Source: Delphinus delphis
Lineage: Eukaryota > Chordata > Mammalia > Artiodactyla > Delphinidae
Assembly (NCBI RefSeq): GCF_949987515.2
Contig: NC_082696.1
Location: 62,566,447 to 62,630,446, forward strand
Direction: 5' to 3'
DNA: 64,000 nt
Part shown: positions 45,491 to 58,611 of the stretch, in pieces
Numbering within the stretch: the first letter of the stretch is position 1
Layout of the letters: every line of letters starts with the position of its first letter
Program-made: the position numbers and the translations under genes
The notes under the pieces: model-generated
The model's input: the letters and a program-made list of their open reading frames with translations, nothing else
What the model was told of the DNA's origin: nothing
Databases searched by the model: none

Positions 45491-48400
45491 CTTGAAAAAA
45501 GAGTTCTATTTCTCATGGCACCTGCCATTTGGTAGATCTCATTAGCGTAATATCATTTGGATGCATTTATATATTCATGGCACAGCCGACTGAACAATGA
45601 GAAGTATTTGAATTGCTCTTCATTGAAAATATTCTATCAGTGTGACTGTCAGAGTGAATGAATCTTTACAAACCATATTAGCAGTTAGACCAACTAGAAG
45701 TAAAGTAAATCAAGTGGCATATACCCTAGCCTAATATAAAGGAAGTAATATTTGTTTCTGAATCAGTTTTTTATGTTAATTTATACTAAAAGGTGGAAAA
45801 TCATAAATCCTCACTGTTATTTCCAAGAGGACATAGTCACAGAAGAAATATAAGAATGTATCTAATTTCAAAATTTTGTGGTTATTTTACATTTCATGTA
45901 CATATGTCTTGCCTCCCCAACTAAGTTTTAAAATCTGTGGTGGCAGGGAAAATGTTTTTGAAAGTAGGTGTCTGACTGAGAGCTCTTGGAGGACTCTTAG
46001 TCATCATTTTATCTGTTTACTAATTACTTTAGCTGGTGCATAGACCTCATTGCTGCATTTAGGAAAAGCATGAACAAATGGCATAATTAATTTATAAATA
46101 CACTGACGTAATTGTTGCTAATTTAAGTACTATTTCCTGATGTACCCTCGTTTTTGCCATTAATGTTTCCATGGAGCAAAAGTAAACAATTACAGCAACC
46201 TGAGATGTGTTGTGTATCTGGGGACTTCTACTTTTTTATAAAGGTAGAAGAGTGTAAAATAAATAAATAAAAGCACTGATACGACATTTAGACCTTCTTA
46301 ACCAAGCAGAGTGACAACTCAGAACCATAAAGGTAAATGGACATAATGTGAAAACTACTGATATTTTCACTTTCATCTCTTAGTTTGAGTCTTTGTAAAA
46401 GTTTTTAGATTGTATGGAAACCTGGGAATTGTCTTCCCTTTAGTTTGTGTCTGGGAAATATCACAGCTGTTCATTAACATATGAATTTAGCAGAGATTCA
46501 AAATTCCCCAATCATTGTTATCTCTGACTATATTCTTTGTTGTAAAAGGAAGTGAGTTGTTATTTTATTTATCTGAAGATTGCACTGTGTGTCAGTAAGA
46601 TAAGCAAAGTGTCAGGAATAATCATACCAAGTGCTATCTACCACAATAGCATCCAATTATGCTCTACGTGTCTTTCATGGAGAAAAAAAGTGAAGGAGTT
46701 TTTAAATTACTTACCATGACTTGATGAGTTGCGCGTTTTAATGAAAATTGCTTAAACTCTGAGTAAGATCATTAGAGATACTAATAAGATAGATTTCAGG
46801 CCTGTCATATGTCACAGCACATAGATTCCAGGAAAATTCCTAGAAGGTAGAAAAATTTACTTTAGCTTTCAGAGTCCAAAGAGTTCACATTAATTTAGGT
46901 GAAACAAGACATAAATATATATAAATATCAAAGAGCTAACATTTATCTCTGGGGATTTTCATATCTTGGAGGTTAAGAAATGGGCTTCCTTAGTGAAACT
47001 GTGAATAACTCTCTGGGGAGACACCTCTCTGCTTGCCTCTTCCTTCCTTTCCATAGTTCCCTCTGATTTTTCTTTTTCCCTCCTCACCTCTACCACAGAC
47101 AGTCTAATATAAGTTCAGGGATGGTTACAGGACTATGTTCTGGGAAGCATAACAAAACTAACCAGAACTATTACATAAAAGTATGTTTATTAATAGATAC
47201 AGAGCCAAACAAAGCAACAGCGTTTTTGTTTTTTCCATTCTCTTTTATGGGGAAGTTGCATTCTGCCAAGGCAAGTGCAGCCTCTTAGAAAAGTAAGTTT
47301 AACAGAGTGTTAAAGGAATAAGAGAGAATAGAGTAAAATATCTATTTTAATACAAGATTTTATTTCAAAAAGATATCACTAGAGGGAAAAGGAAAAGGAA
47401 AATGTTGAAAGGAACTTATTTCCCATTATATACATTTATACATTCAGTGTGTACTTACTCTGGCAATCTGAAATATATGCCTCTATTTTAGCTTTTAGTT
47501 TATAATTATTAACCTCATTCTAACAGTATAAAGCCTGTGAATAGTCTGGATTGAATACATCGCACCCCTACAGAAAAAAAAGCAAATTCGTTAGTCCGAA
47601 TTCATTAGCCTGAAATTTCATATGTTCTCACTCATATTTCTAGTAGGACCCTCACACCACATGTTCACCTAGATATGATTACTCTCCACAATTGGTGGGT
47701 TGAGCCAAGGGACACATTTTCAAGAATTTTACAGTCTAGTTCTTAAACATTTTTAGCTTGACATAGGCCACAGTGGAGGTATTTGTACCATGGAAATCGG
47801 CAAATGCAACAAATATTTGTTTGTTTTTTCTTCAAAGGGCCAATGGTTAAACATTTGGTAACATACCCCTGCTCAATTCTTTAAACACCCCTGCACTCTT
47901 CTGGCCATGTGCCTGTGGCATTCTGTTTTGTCCCTGGATGCCTCCTTTCTATCTTTGTTGAATTGGATCTGCAGTGTCCATCTTTCCCAAGATCCCACTT
48001 AATTGTCCTATTTCTGGCTCATATTCTCTTCTCTTGATACCTTCTTTCTGTCTTTTGGGATGATCTACATCTGTGGCACATGCAGCCCAAGTTCCATGCT
48101 GTCATCAATCCTTCTTATTACAAGTCCTAACGTTTGGATCACTACAGCTTACCCTTCCTCTGTGACTGCTCAAAATTCAGCAGTAAAAAATGTTCAGATT
48201 TATCAAGTCACTTTTACTACTCTTCGTTTCTTATTTGGTAATGCCTAAACATGTATAGGCTAAAGCAAACTGTAGAAATTCTAATCTAGTGAGAACAGAT
48301 GTTTTCTAAGTATGAAACTATGTCTCCCCTTCAAAATTCCTTTTATAAAGTTTGCTGTGTTGATGTGGTGGGAGGAGGTTACTCAGGTAAAGAATTTCTA

Positions 48401-48670
48401 GTGTAAATGCTACCAGGATGCTACTTTTGCAAAATGCTACTTTTGCTCTCTCCTTAGCACTATCTCATTTTGTTTAGAGCTACTTCCAGTTGGCCTCTAG
48501 GAAAGCTACTTAGTGGCAGCAGGTGAATGTTAAAAGACAAGCTTAGACTGTTTTCTTTTAGTTTAAATGTTACATGTTCACCATCATGAAAACTTAATTA
48601 ACAAACATATACAAATATTTCTTAAGTTTTGTATATTTTGAGTGTCTAAATTTAACCAATATAAAACTAG
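45488..48670. other. AT-rich noncoding DNA, nothing recognised
   Basis: No gene or clear transposon. A small direct repeat ATGCTACTTTTGC occurs twice near 48417-48446. An 81-aa frame at 48003-48248 has no recognisable domain and no neighbouring exon signals. Confidence 0.4.
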
Positions 48671-48674
48671 TTCA

Positions 48675-48865
48675 TTTACTTATTTACTTTTTTCTCAACA
48701 AATACATAAATATTAATTGTGTACTCTGTACCTGGAGCTGGAGACGTAGTAGGGGCATAAGAAAGTTCCATGCTCATATGGATTCCATTATGACAGGTGA
48801 GAGAGACAACTGTCAACTGAAAAAATATGTAAACACAGTGATAAGTGCTATAAAGAACAATAAAG
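48675..48865 (-). mobile_element. L2 LINE 3' fragment, minus strand
   Basis: TTCTCAACAAATACATAAATATTAATTGTGTACTCTGTACCTGGAGCTGGAGA, followed by CATGCTCATATGGATTCC and GTAAACACAGTGATAAGTGCTATAAAG, matches the reverse complement of the L2 3' end ('tcaacaaatatttattgagcacctactatgtgccaggcact...gataagtgctatgaag'). Confidence 0.7.
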
Positions 48866-49064
48866 CAGAATAAGAGAATTAAGGACACTCAGTATTTAGA
48901 TATAGAATAATTTGCTTCTAAAAGTAATCTTCATAATAACCTGTTCTAAAATATCCTGTGTAACAGGCAGTTTCAATCTGTTAACACCTCTCTGCTAAAG
49001 CCTCCTACAAATGTACGCAAGTGCTTTGCTAGCCTACATAGCTGCCATTTACCAATGTTGCCAA

Positions 49065-49250
49065 AATTTTCTATATGTAGTCTAACATCTAATCTTCCTG
49101 ACATTCAATATTTAGGTGTTATTACTCCTGTTTTGCAGATGTGGAAAGTAAAGTATTTTTTTTAATGTTTACCAGGTTACCTATCAATCAAAGTACTGAA
49201 CCACCATTTGAAATTAACTTAATTCTGTGTGATACTATGTTCCGTATCTA
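49065..49250 (-). mobile_element. MIR SINE, minus strand
   Basis: Reverse-complement MIR order: TCTAACATCTAATCTTCCTG, TTTAGGTGTTATTACTCCTG, TTTTGCAGATGTGGAAAGTA, CCAGGTTACCTATCAATCAA and GAACCACCATTTGAAAT. Confidence 0.7.
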
Positions 49251-49292
49251 GCTAATTAATTTCATCCAATTAAAAAAGAAGGGGCCTGTTTA

Positions 49293-49332
49293 AACACACA
49301 CACGCGCACACACACACACACACACACACACA
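49293..49332. repeat. (CA)n microsatellite
   Basis: CA run with a CGCG interruption, about 20 units. Confidence 0.95.
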
Positions 49333-49879
49333 TTACAAATATGGTGATCAACTAAACCTTAGTATGTGGTGGAATAGTATCTCAATAAATTTATTTATGT
49401 GAATTTTCCCCCATCTATATTTATTTAAACCTGTGACCTTCCCTCTGTTCCCTTAGGTAAACTGTAAGTCTTCTGTCTTCTTAAGAAGATGTTCTTAGAG
49501 CTAAACACAGTTAAATAAATTAAGCCCGTCATTTTTGATGTTCAAAATTCAGGGTCTAGGTATAGTATTAAAATAGTTTTAAAGTCTTCCTGGCTAAGTA
49601 ATCCCAGAAAGTTTTAAAGTTTTAAAGTTCTATCAAATAGTAGAGAGTCCCTGTACCTTACTTATAGCAAAAACCTGAAGGCACAGCAAAAATTCAATTC
49701 CCCCATGTCATGAAATGACAATGGGCTAGACAGCCTCAGTTTTATCTGCAGCCCTGATTCCGTGTGTGCTGGAGTATGGTTTTATAAAGATGGTAAAGAG
49801 CCTCAAGCAGCCTGAAAGATTTCCAGGCAACCTTCAGTGTGGTGCAGAAGTGGTTGAAAGAAAACTGGACTTAGAAAAG

Positions 49880-50650
49880 GCTTGCATTCAGGAACAAGGA
49901 ACAAACACATCAGCAACCCTGAAGATGAGGTAGGGACAAGGATGTTTTATGAATGCCAGCATGTAGAGATGACGCAGTTCAAGGAAAAGGCATTCTACCC
50001 AATGCCTTGGTGTGTTGGGTTGCACCCTGCAGGCCTGCAAGCCTTGTACTTGCCCAGCATTGAGAGAGAAGGAAGAGCCCAGAGTTAGCGACAGAGACAT
50101 CAATGGTTTAATGGATTGGGGGATCTTACATGTCTGAAGCAAGGTCCTGAAGCAACACTGCACCATGTGGCAGATGGCTGGCAGGACATGGTATCAGTCT
50201 TTGCTGCCGGGGGAGGGTGAATGCTACCCATTATAGGGGGAATTGACGTAAGGTTGGCTTATAGGTTACCAGGGAAACTAGCAGAGGGGCATGCCCCTCA
50301 TTACCACTTTGATAAGCGATATTCTGATCTAAAGATATTTTGATCGAAAGATTAGAGCAGTCACTAGCTGGGGCCAGGGACAAGTATGTGGGAAGGTCAG
50401 TCACCTGAGTAGGATGTAAATGAAGCAGGCGCCAGACCAGCAGGGATGTACAGAGAGCAAGAGAACAGCCATCTTGGGTGGCCTGATCATTCACTTGGGG
50501 TAGCAAAGGCTATCTGGATATAGATGCAGCTCAATGCAAGTAGGTGAGAGTGTGAGTGCTGGGGGTATTCTGGATGGACAGAACTAGGTTCCAGACACCT
50601 GATGGAATGAAGCCTTGGAATAGGACACTGAATTGCGTTTTTGAAATGTA
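49880..50650. other. GC-richer segment, unclassified
   Basis: Noticeably richer in G and C than its flanks. Contains a 12-bp palindrome GGGGCATGCCCC (50286-50297) and a 16-bp tandem pair (50319-50334 and 50335-50350, 14 of 16 identical). Three overlapping frames of 68-92 aa exist, none with a recognisable domain. A long terminal repeat or other retroelement remnant is possible, but nothing identifies it. Confidence 0.35.
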
Positions 50651-53600
50651 ATATCACATTCTTGCCAATTTAGTTTGGTGGACAAAGTTTGTAGCCACTA
50701 CAGAGGGGGTGTAATCTTAGAATTAAAACATTCTAAAATATTTAAGAGTTAGAAACCACTCTCTTTACATTAAAAGATAGGGACTTATAACAACAGCCTA
50801 TAGCAGAAAATAAAACATTTTATTATTGGTAGATGTGATAGGTAAAAAGAAAAAAAAAAGAGTAATACCTCCAGCTTTTGGACTGTAGAACATCAGAGTG
50901 GGAATCCCAAAGTACTGTTTAAAACTTGGGGAAGGGAACAGTGGTGTCTTGTATTCAAATCAAATGCTGGACTTGAATTAGCTTAGATTTATGTAGGATT
51001 TAACACAGAGGAGATTCAGAAATGGACAACACAGAGAAACTTAAAAAAAAATTGCTGACCAGAACCTGTATAGAAATATTATCAGGGGGTGCCAACTGGT
51101 GCCAATTGCTAAATAATTAATCACAAAAATACCATCATTGAAAATTAATCAGGTTTGGTAGCATTTATGTATTTCCTGTTTTACTAATTGAGAATTTTTG
51201 TCATTTTATTAAATAATAGAAGATAACATAAAGCAATACTCTGTGCATTCACACTTATGACACACTTCTCTTTCCTTTTACCTAGTTATAAACTATTTTT
51301 TCTAATCATTGTCATTAGACAGAATTAGGTCCTAGAGTCCAAAATGCTTATTTAAATAAGATAATTTAGCCATTTATTCCTAAAATTTGATGCTCTAGAA
51401 AAATATGGTAATGGTAAGCATAGGTTTCAGAGACCTCTTTTGCATGGTAAAAAGTATAATTTGATTTGAGACAAGTTTGTCATGTGTGTTGCTTTTTACA
51501 TGAAAAGAAAGAATGTCTCTGTCTTTCAGTCTTCAATTTCCAGTGTCGTCTTTTAGAGCGGCAATTCCTTGCAAAATGTAAGTCTCAAGCTACACTGAAG
51601 AATCTATTTTTATAGAAGGAAATATCCTTCTGTATGATCCTCAAATGAAAAGCTGTCATCCATCTTCTGAATAGGCTTTATCCCGCCTTCAATGGCTAGT
51701 TTTTGAAACTGCTGATGACTAGAAGCAATTCTTTATAACTCCCTAAATAAAGACATCAGTCTATCACCAAAACACAGTACCTGAGCTGGAAGGGGCAGCT
51801 GTCTCCAAGGTGGGGGTGGGGAAGAAGAGCACTTACTAGCTTAGTTAAAAGCGGCTCAGTGTTATTATTGAGTGTGTGTCAATGTGATGTGTCCTTACAA
51901 TTTAAAATGCTGCTTCAAGCAAAAGTTTTTTCTTCTTTTTCTTCTTAATTTATGCTATATTAACCTAAGTATATAAACTCTTCTGTGCAAAAGATTCTTA
52001 CCCTACCATCAAAGGTAATTAAAGTCGAAAACGAAACTTCAAAGCCAAACTGAGAACTGAATCTTAAAATGATCAGTTCATTTTAGGATTAAAGAAAAAG
52101 CATTATTCAGAGTTTCTTAGAGAAAAGCAAAGGTGAAACAAAAAAGTCTATAGTTCCTCATCCACATAGCCTACCCTCCCTCACCCTGACCTTGCCTCTT
52201 TATTGTACTCTTTATGTGAAATAGGATATATTGTAATTAGAATCAGTGAAAAAGTACAGTGTGATAAGCTATTCAAAAGCAAATGGATAGAGTGAGAATT
52301 CATCTTTCACGTAGCTTATGTATTTTCTTCATAGGTTCCCTTCCTCCCTTGCGCTGCTTCTTGGAAAGATTTAAGGATCGTATTCTTTCTATGTTTTGAA
52401 AAATCATAAAAATGCACCTTAGTATAGATCTTTTAAAAATCTGTTTTTGCTGGGCATTTTAGTTCGGCTTCTATAATATGTAAAATCATGCTCTTCAGTC
52501 CTAGGAAATGTTCTGGAACTATTTCATTGAAGATTTCCTCTCTTTGATTTTCTCTTTTCTCTTTGTTCACTCTGTTAGATGGGTCTCCTGATATTCCATT
52601 TGTTTTTTTACCCCATTTAGTGTCTCTCTCTCTTTGTTTCTCTCCCTTCCGTCTGTCTATCACACATACACTTACACATACACACACACGCGTACACACA
52701 CAAGATGTCTTCTCTTTTAACCTTGGTTATGAAATGAAGTATCAGTAAGATATTTGATAGCATGGTCCTTTTCCACTCTTCCCCTCACTTTTTGTGGTAG
52801 GCCATAGATAGATAGATAGATAGATACAGATTTTAATCTGGAAAACTCGGGTTTCTCCATCGAATGATTTTCTATAATTCTCTGATAATGTGTTTATTTC
52901 TGGAGCTCATGTTAATTTATCAGAACTCCTAATTAGATACCTAAATTCATTGACTTTTACTTATCACATTTCCTATGACATTCTCTTTTTGTTCTCTTTC
53001 CTAGAAAATTTTCTTGACTTCTTTTAAACATTGTGTTGAATTTTCAGTTTCTACTTTTGTATTTTTAACTTTTAGGAGAGCTTTCTGCTATTTTCTGATT
53101 ATATACCTTTCTTCTGTAGTAACTTGTTTTTATTTCATGAATGTAATATCTTATCACTTTGTAAATTGTGTGTTGATTCTTTCTTCTCTATTATTTCCAT
53201 TTCCAACTAGGTGTTTTTATTTGTTGTTGTTTGTTTGATTTGATTTATTTATACTGTCTTTCAGACTAGATAATCCAATGTCTATTCTGTTAATATTTGA
53301 GAGTAAAGCACCGAAATTTAATGATAAGATCTGTGTATGGATACATGTGTCAGAGAACTTTTAAATTGTAATTTTTCGTGTGGTAAAATTGTGGGGTGAT
53401 CTTGTCATTCTACAGGGAGAATTATCAAATATGAGTATTGGATACGATTTTTTTCTTGGTATATTTGTTTCCTTCAGATATAAATACTCCTTTTTCCTGC
53501 CCAGTGAAATAAATCTATCTACCAGAGTTCTATAACCACAGTAAAGAAAGTGAATCAGAGGAGAGGATGAGTCTCACCCCTCAATTTGTATTATAGCCAT

Positions 53601-53815
53601 TATTTGTCCAGGTAATGCATGTGTGTGTATTTACATATCTATATAGTTATATATATGACACATATGAAAATTACCAACCTGAGAAATGTAAATATAAAAT
53701 ACCTGCATCTATACCAGCATAGTCATTTTCTAAAGTTACGTTTTTCCTTATACAATGTGACTGTACTTTTTGTCAGCTAAAGAGGAAGTGTAACCATCCA
53801 GAAAAATTGCTGGCC
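50651..53815. other. AT-rich noncoding DNA, nothing recognised
   Basis: No gene or clear transposon. CA-rich text lies at 52663-52702 and a (GATA)n tract at 52805-52827. The 88-aa and 61-aa frames near 52.5-52.7 kb read through the CA tract. Confidence 0.4.
52805..52827. repeat. (GATA)n microsatellite
   Basis: About five and a half uninterrupted AGAT/GATA units. Confidence 0.95.
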
Positions 53816-53819
53816 TCCT

Positions 53820-53950
53820 AGAAGTGTTTCCAAAACATGACTGTGCATTAGAATCAACTGGAGGGTGGTAGTGTACTATATTTGACTATTTCCCAAACCA
53901 TGCTTACTAGGTCAGAATTTTGGGTTCTGAGGCTCTGGGATCACCTTAAT
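53820..53950. mobile_element. possible hAT-Charlie MITE fragment
   Basis: CATGACTGTGCATTAGAATC and AACTGGAGGG recall the MER20-type start 'ctgcacattagaatcacctgggg'; the rest is strongly diverged. Confidence 0.4.
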
Positions 53951-54424
53951 TATCATAATTTTTATTTTACCCACTCTTTCTGATGCAGCTGAACCAGTGA
54001 GAAGCATATCGTAATAAGTGGCCAGTAGTAAAGAACTTATAAAAATAAACTATCAGAAGTAAATTATCACAGCAGTAAAAAGCAATAAATTGGGAAAATT
54101 TCCTTCTTCCAAATTCTAGTTCTTTAAACTGGGATTCTTCTAGGAAGTGTTTATTTCTGCACCAAACAACCAGACTAAAAAAGGAGAAAAAATGCAAAAG
54201 TTTATTTTTCTCCAGTGAAGAGCTCTGAGAAGCATCATAGTGAAGAACTGTGAGGATGGATTTATCAGCTCAGTCATTGGTCAATGTGATCAAAATGATG
54301 AGAAAACAAGACTTACAACCTAGGTCATTGACCCCATGACCAGGCAATTTAAATTATTGTTCATAGAATATCAGGAGAACTTACATGTATATTTTAGGCT
54401 AGTAGTCAATAACTAAAGTCAATA

Positions 54425-54605
54425 GACAAGTATTTTCCAAACTTGCTTAATCCTTAATATCACCTGGTATATTTGTTAAAAATAAAGATTTCTAACCCTA
54501 ATAAAAATTACTACACCTTAGAATTTAGACTATATAATATTCATGAAAATCTGTATTTTTAGCAAATGCTTCATGATTTTTAAAAACAGGCATATTTGGA
54601 TAACC
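54425..54605. mobile_element. possible hAT-Charlie MITE fragment
   Basis: CCAAACTTGCTTAATCCTTAATATCACCTGG and ATTTTTAGCAAATGCTTCATGA recall a MER-type miniature transposon. Ends are not visible. Confidence 0.35.
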
Positions 54606-54647
54606 TTGTGCTAGGCTCTCAAATTCATGATGTCAGGGACATGTGCT

Positions 54648-54671
54648 TTTTTTTTTTTTTTTTTTTTTTAA
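54648..54671. repeat. poly-T run
   Basis: About two dozen consecutive T bases with no adjoining recognisable SINE body. Confidence 0.9.
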
Positions 54672-57600
54672 TCCTGGGATTCAAATTGCCTGACCCTGAA
54701 GCATTCAATGCATAATTATGGGTAAGTAATTTTTTGCCAAGTAGTGTAAATTGCCCTCTAATGGAGAAGTTTATATTTAAATGTAAACGATTTATATTTA
54801 TTGTCTAACTGAAATATTTGGAATTAACCTTCTCTTAATTATTGCTTTATACATTCAATTTAGGCTTTATTTATTTATTTTGGCATCATGAAAATTTTTA
54901 GTTGTTGTCCAACTGATAGATAAAAATGGGTATCTTATTATATATTTTTTTCCTTTGAAGGCTCACTTTTTTACTTTTATTTTAATATTTTTTAACATCT
55001 TTATTGGACTATAATTGCTTTACAATGTTGTGTTAGTTTCTGCTGTATAACAAAGTGAATCAGCTATATGTATACATATATCCCCATGTCCCCTTCCTCT
55101 TGCGCCTCCCTCCCATGCTCCCTATCCCACCCCTCTAGGTGGTCACAAAGCACCGAGCTGATCTCCCTGTGCTATGCGGCTGCTTCCCAGTAGCTATCTA
55201 TTTCACATTTGGTAGTGTACATATGTCAGTGCTACTCTTTCACTTCATCCCAGCTCACCCTTCCCCTTCCCCATGTCCTCAACTCCATTCTCTACATCTG
55301 CATCATTATTCCTGTCCTGGCCCTAGGGTCATCAGAACCATTTTTTAATTTAAATTCCATATATATATATGTGTTAGCATACGGTATATGTTTTTCTCTT
55401 TCTGACTTACTTCACTCTATATGACAGACTGTGTAGGTCCATCCACCTCACTACTAATAACTCAATTTCATTTCCTTTTATGGCTGAGTAATATTCCATT
55501 GTATATATGTACCACATCTTCTTTATCCATTCATCTGTCAGTGGACACTCAGGTTGCTTCCATGTCCTGGCTATTGTAAATAGAGCTGCAATAAACATTG
55601 TGGTACATGTCTCTTTTTGAATTATGGTTTTCTCAGGGTATATGCTTGGTAGTGAGATTGCTGGGTCATACAGTAGTTCTATTTTTAGTCTTCTAAGGAA
55701 CCTCCATACTGTTCTCCATAGTGGCTATATCAATTTACATTCCCACCAACAGTGCAAGAGGGTTCCCTTTTCTCCACACCCTCTCCAGCATTTACCATTT
55801 GTAGATTTTTTGATGATGGCCATTCTGACTGGTGTGAGGTGATACCTCATTGTAGTCTTGATTTGTATTTCTCTAATGATTAGTGTTGTTGAGCATCCTT
55901 TCATGTGTTTGTTGGCAATCTGTGTATCTTCTTTGGAGAAATGTCTGTTTAGAACTTCTGCCCATTGTTGGATTGGGTTGTTTCTTTTTTTGATATTGAG
56001 CTGCATGAGCTGCTTGTATATTTTGGAAATTGACCCTTTGTCAGTTGCTTCATTTGCAAATATTTTCTCCCATTCTGAGGGTTGTTTTTTCATCTTGTTT
56101 ATGACTTCCTTTGCTGTGCAAAAGTTTTTAAGTTTAATTGAGTCCCATTTGTTTATTTTTTTTATTTCCATTACTCTAGGAGGTGGGAAAAAAAGGATCT
56201 TACTGTGATTTATGTCAAAGAGTGTTCTTCCCATGTTTTCCTCTAAGAGTTCAATAGTGTCTGGCCTTACATTTAGGTCTTTAATCCATTTTGAGTTTAT
56301 TTTTGTTATGGTGTTAGGGAGTGTTCTAATTTCATTTTTTTACATGTAGCTGTGCAGTTTATCAAGCACCACTTATTGAAGAGGCTGTCTTTTCTCCATT
56401 GTATATTCTTGCCTCCTTTATCAAGGATAAGGTGACCATATGTGTGTGGGTTTATCTCTGGGCTTTCTATCCTGTTCCATTGATCTATATTTCTGTTTTT
56501 GAGCCAGTACCATACTGTCTTGATTACTGTAGCTTTGTAGTAGTCTGAAGTCTGAGAGGCTGATTCCTCCAGCTCCATTTTTCTTTCTCAAGATTGCTTT
56601 GGCTATTTGGGGTCTTTTGTGTTTCCATGTAAATTGTGAAATTCTTTGTTCTAGTTCTGTGAAAAATGCCATTGGTAGTTTGATAGGGATTGCATTGAAT
56701 CTGTATATTGCATTGGGTAGTATAATAATTTTCACAGTGTTGATTCTCCCAATCCAAGAACATGGTATATGTCTCCATCTGTTTGTATCATCTTTAATTT
56801 CTTTCATGAGTGTCTGTATAGTTTTCTGCATACAGGTCTTTTGTCTTCTTAGGTAGGTTTATTCCTAGGTATTTTATTCTTTTTGTTGCAGTGGTAAATG
56901 GGAGTGTTTCCTCAATTTGTCTTTCAGATTTTTCATCATTAGTGAATAGGAATGCAAGTGATTTCTGTGCATTAATTTTGAATCCTGCTACTTTACCACA
57001 TTCATTGATTAGCTCTAGTAGTTTTCTGGTAGCATCTTTAGGATACTCTATGTATAGTATCATGTCATCTGCAAACAGTGACAACTTTACTTCTTTTCTG
57101 ATTTGGATTCCTTTATTTCCTCTTTTTCTCTGCTGTGGCTAAAACTTCCAAAATTATGTTAAATAATAGCGGTGAAAGTGGGCAACCTTGTCTTGTTCCT
57201 GATCTTAGAGAAAATGGTTTCAGTTTTTCACCATCGAGAACGATGTTGGCTGTGGGTTTGTCATATATGGCCTTTATTATGTTGAGGTTAGCTCCCTCTA
57301 TTCCTACTTTCTGGAGGGTCTTTGTCATAAATGGGCATTGAATCTTGTTGAAAGCTTTTTCTGCATCTATTGAGATTATCATATGATTTTATCCTTCAGT
57401 TTGTTAATATGGTGTATCACATTGATTGATTTGTGTATATTGAAGAATCCTTGCATTCCTGGGATAAACCCCACTTGATCATGGTGTATGATCATTTTAA
57501 TGTGCTGTTGGATTCTGTTTGCTAGTATTTTGTTGAGGATTTTTACATCTATATTCATCAGTGATATTGGCCTATAGTTTTCTTTTTTTGTGGCATCTTT

Positions 57601-58158
57601 GTCTAGGTATCAGGGTGGTGGTGGCCTCATAGAATGAGTTTGGGAGTGTTCCTCCCTCTACTATATTTTGGAAGAGTTTGAGAAGGATTGGTGTTAGCTC
57701 TTCTGTAAATATTTGATAGAATGCACCTGTGAAGCCATCTGGTCCTGGGCTTTTGTTTGTTGGAAGGTTTTTAATCACCGTTTCAATTTCAGTGCTTGTG
57801 ATTGGTCTGTTTATATTTTCTATTTCTTTCTGATTCAGTCTTGGATGGTTGTACTTTTCTAAGAATTTGTCCATTTCTTCCTGGTGTCCATTTTATTGGC
57901 ATATAGTTGTTTGTAGTAGTCTCTTATAATCCTTTGTATTTCTGCAGTGTCAGTTGTTACTGCTTCTTTTTCATTTCTACTTCTGTTGATCTGAGTCTTC
58001 TCCTTTTTTCCTTGATGAGTCTGGTAATGGTTTATCAATTTTGTTTATCTTCTCAAAGGACCAGCTTTTAGTTTTATTGATCTTTGCTATTGTTTCCTTC
58101 ATTTCTTTTTTATTTATTTCTGGCCTGATCTTTATGATTTCTTTCCTTCTGCTAACTT

Positions 58159-58170
58159 TGGGGGGGGGGG
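58159..58170. repeat. G homopolymer inside L1
   Basis: A run of about ten G bases (C on the L1 strand) inside ORF2 that adds a further frame disruption. Confidence 0.9.
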
Positions 58171-58419
58171 TTTGTTTTTCTTTCTCTAATTGCTTAAGGT
58201 ATAAGGTTAGGTTGTTTATTTGAGATGTTTCTTGTTTCTTGAGGTAGGATTGTATTGCTATAAACTTCCCTCTTAGAACTGCTTTTGCTGTGTCCCATAG
58301 GTTTTGTGTGTTATATTTTCATTGTCATTTGTTCCTAGGTATTTTTTTATTTCCTCTTTGATTTCTTCAGTGATCTCTTGGTTATTTGGTAGTGTATTGT
58401 TTAGCCTCCATGTGTTTGT

Positions 58420-58611
58420 TTGTTTGTTTGTTTGTTTGCGGTACGCGGGCCTCTCACTGATGTGGCCTCTCCCGTTGCGGAACACAGGCTCAGCCCATGG
58501 CTCATGGGCCCAGCCGCTCCGCGGCATGTGGGACCTTCCTGGACTGGGGCACGATCCCATCTCCTCTGCATTGGCAGGTGGACTCTCAACCACTGGCCAC
58601 TAGGGAAGCCC
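58420..58611 (-). mobile_element. CHR-1 type SINE nested in the L1, minus strand
   Basis: A (GTTT)n tail, then GCGGTACGCGGGCCTCTCAC through CCACTAGGGAAGCCC. TGTGTTTGT occurs at 58411-58419 and 58614-58622, the likely target duplication; it matches continuous L1 sequence on both sides. About 17 bases are missing where other copies read GGACGCGCAGGCTCAGCGGC (here GGCTCAGCCCATGG). It inserted after the L1 and disrupts ORF2 downstream of the endonuclease. Confidence 0.93.

Noticed and set aside
49882..50506. Three frames of 68-92 aa in the GC-richer block
   Set aside because: They overlap on opposite strands, lack recognisable domains and have no clear splice context; kept only as an unclassified segment.
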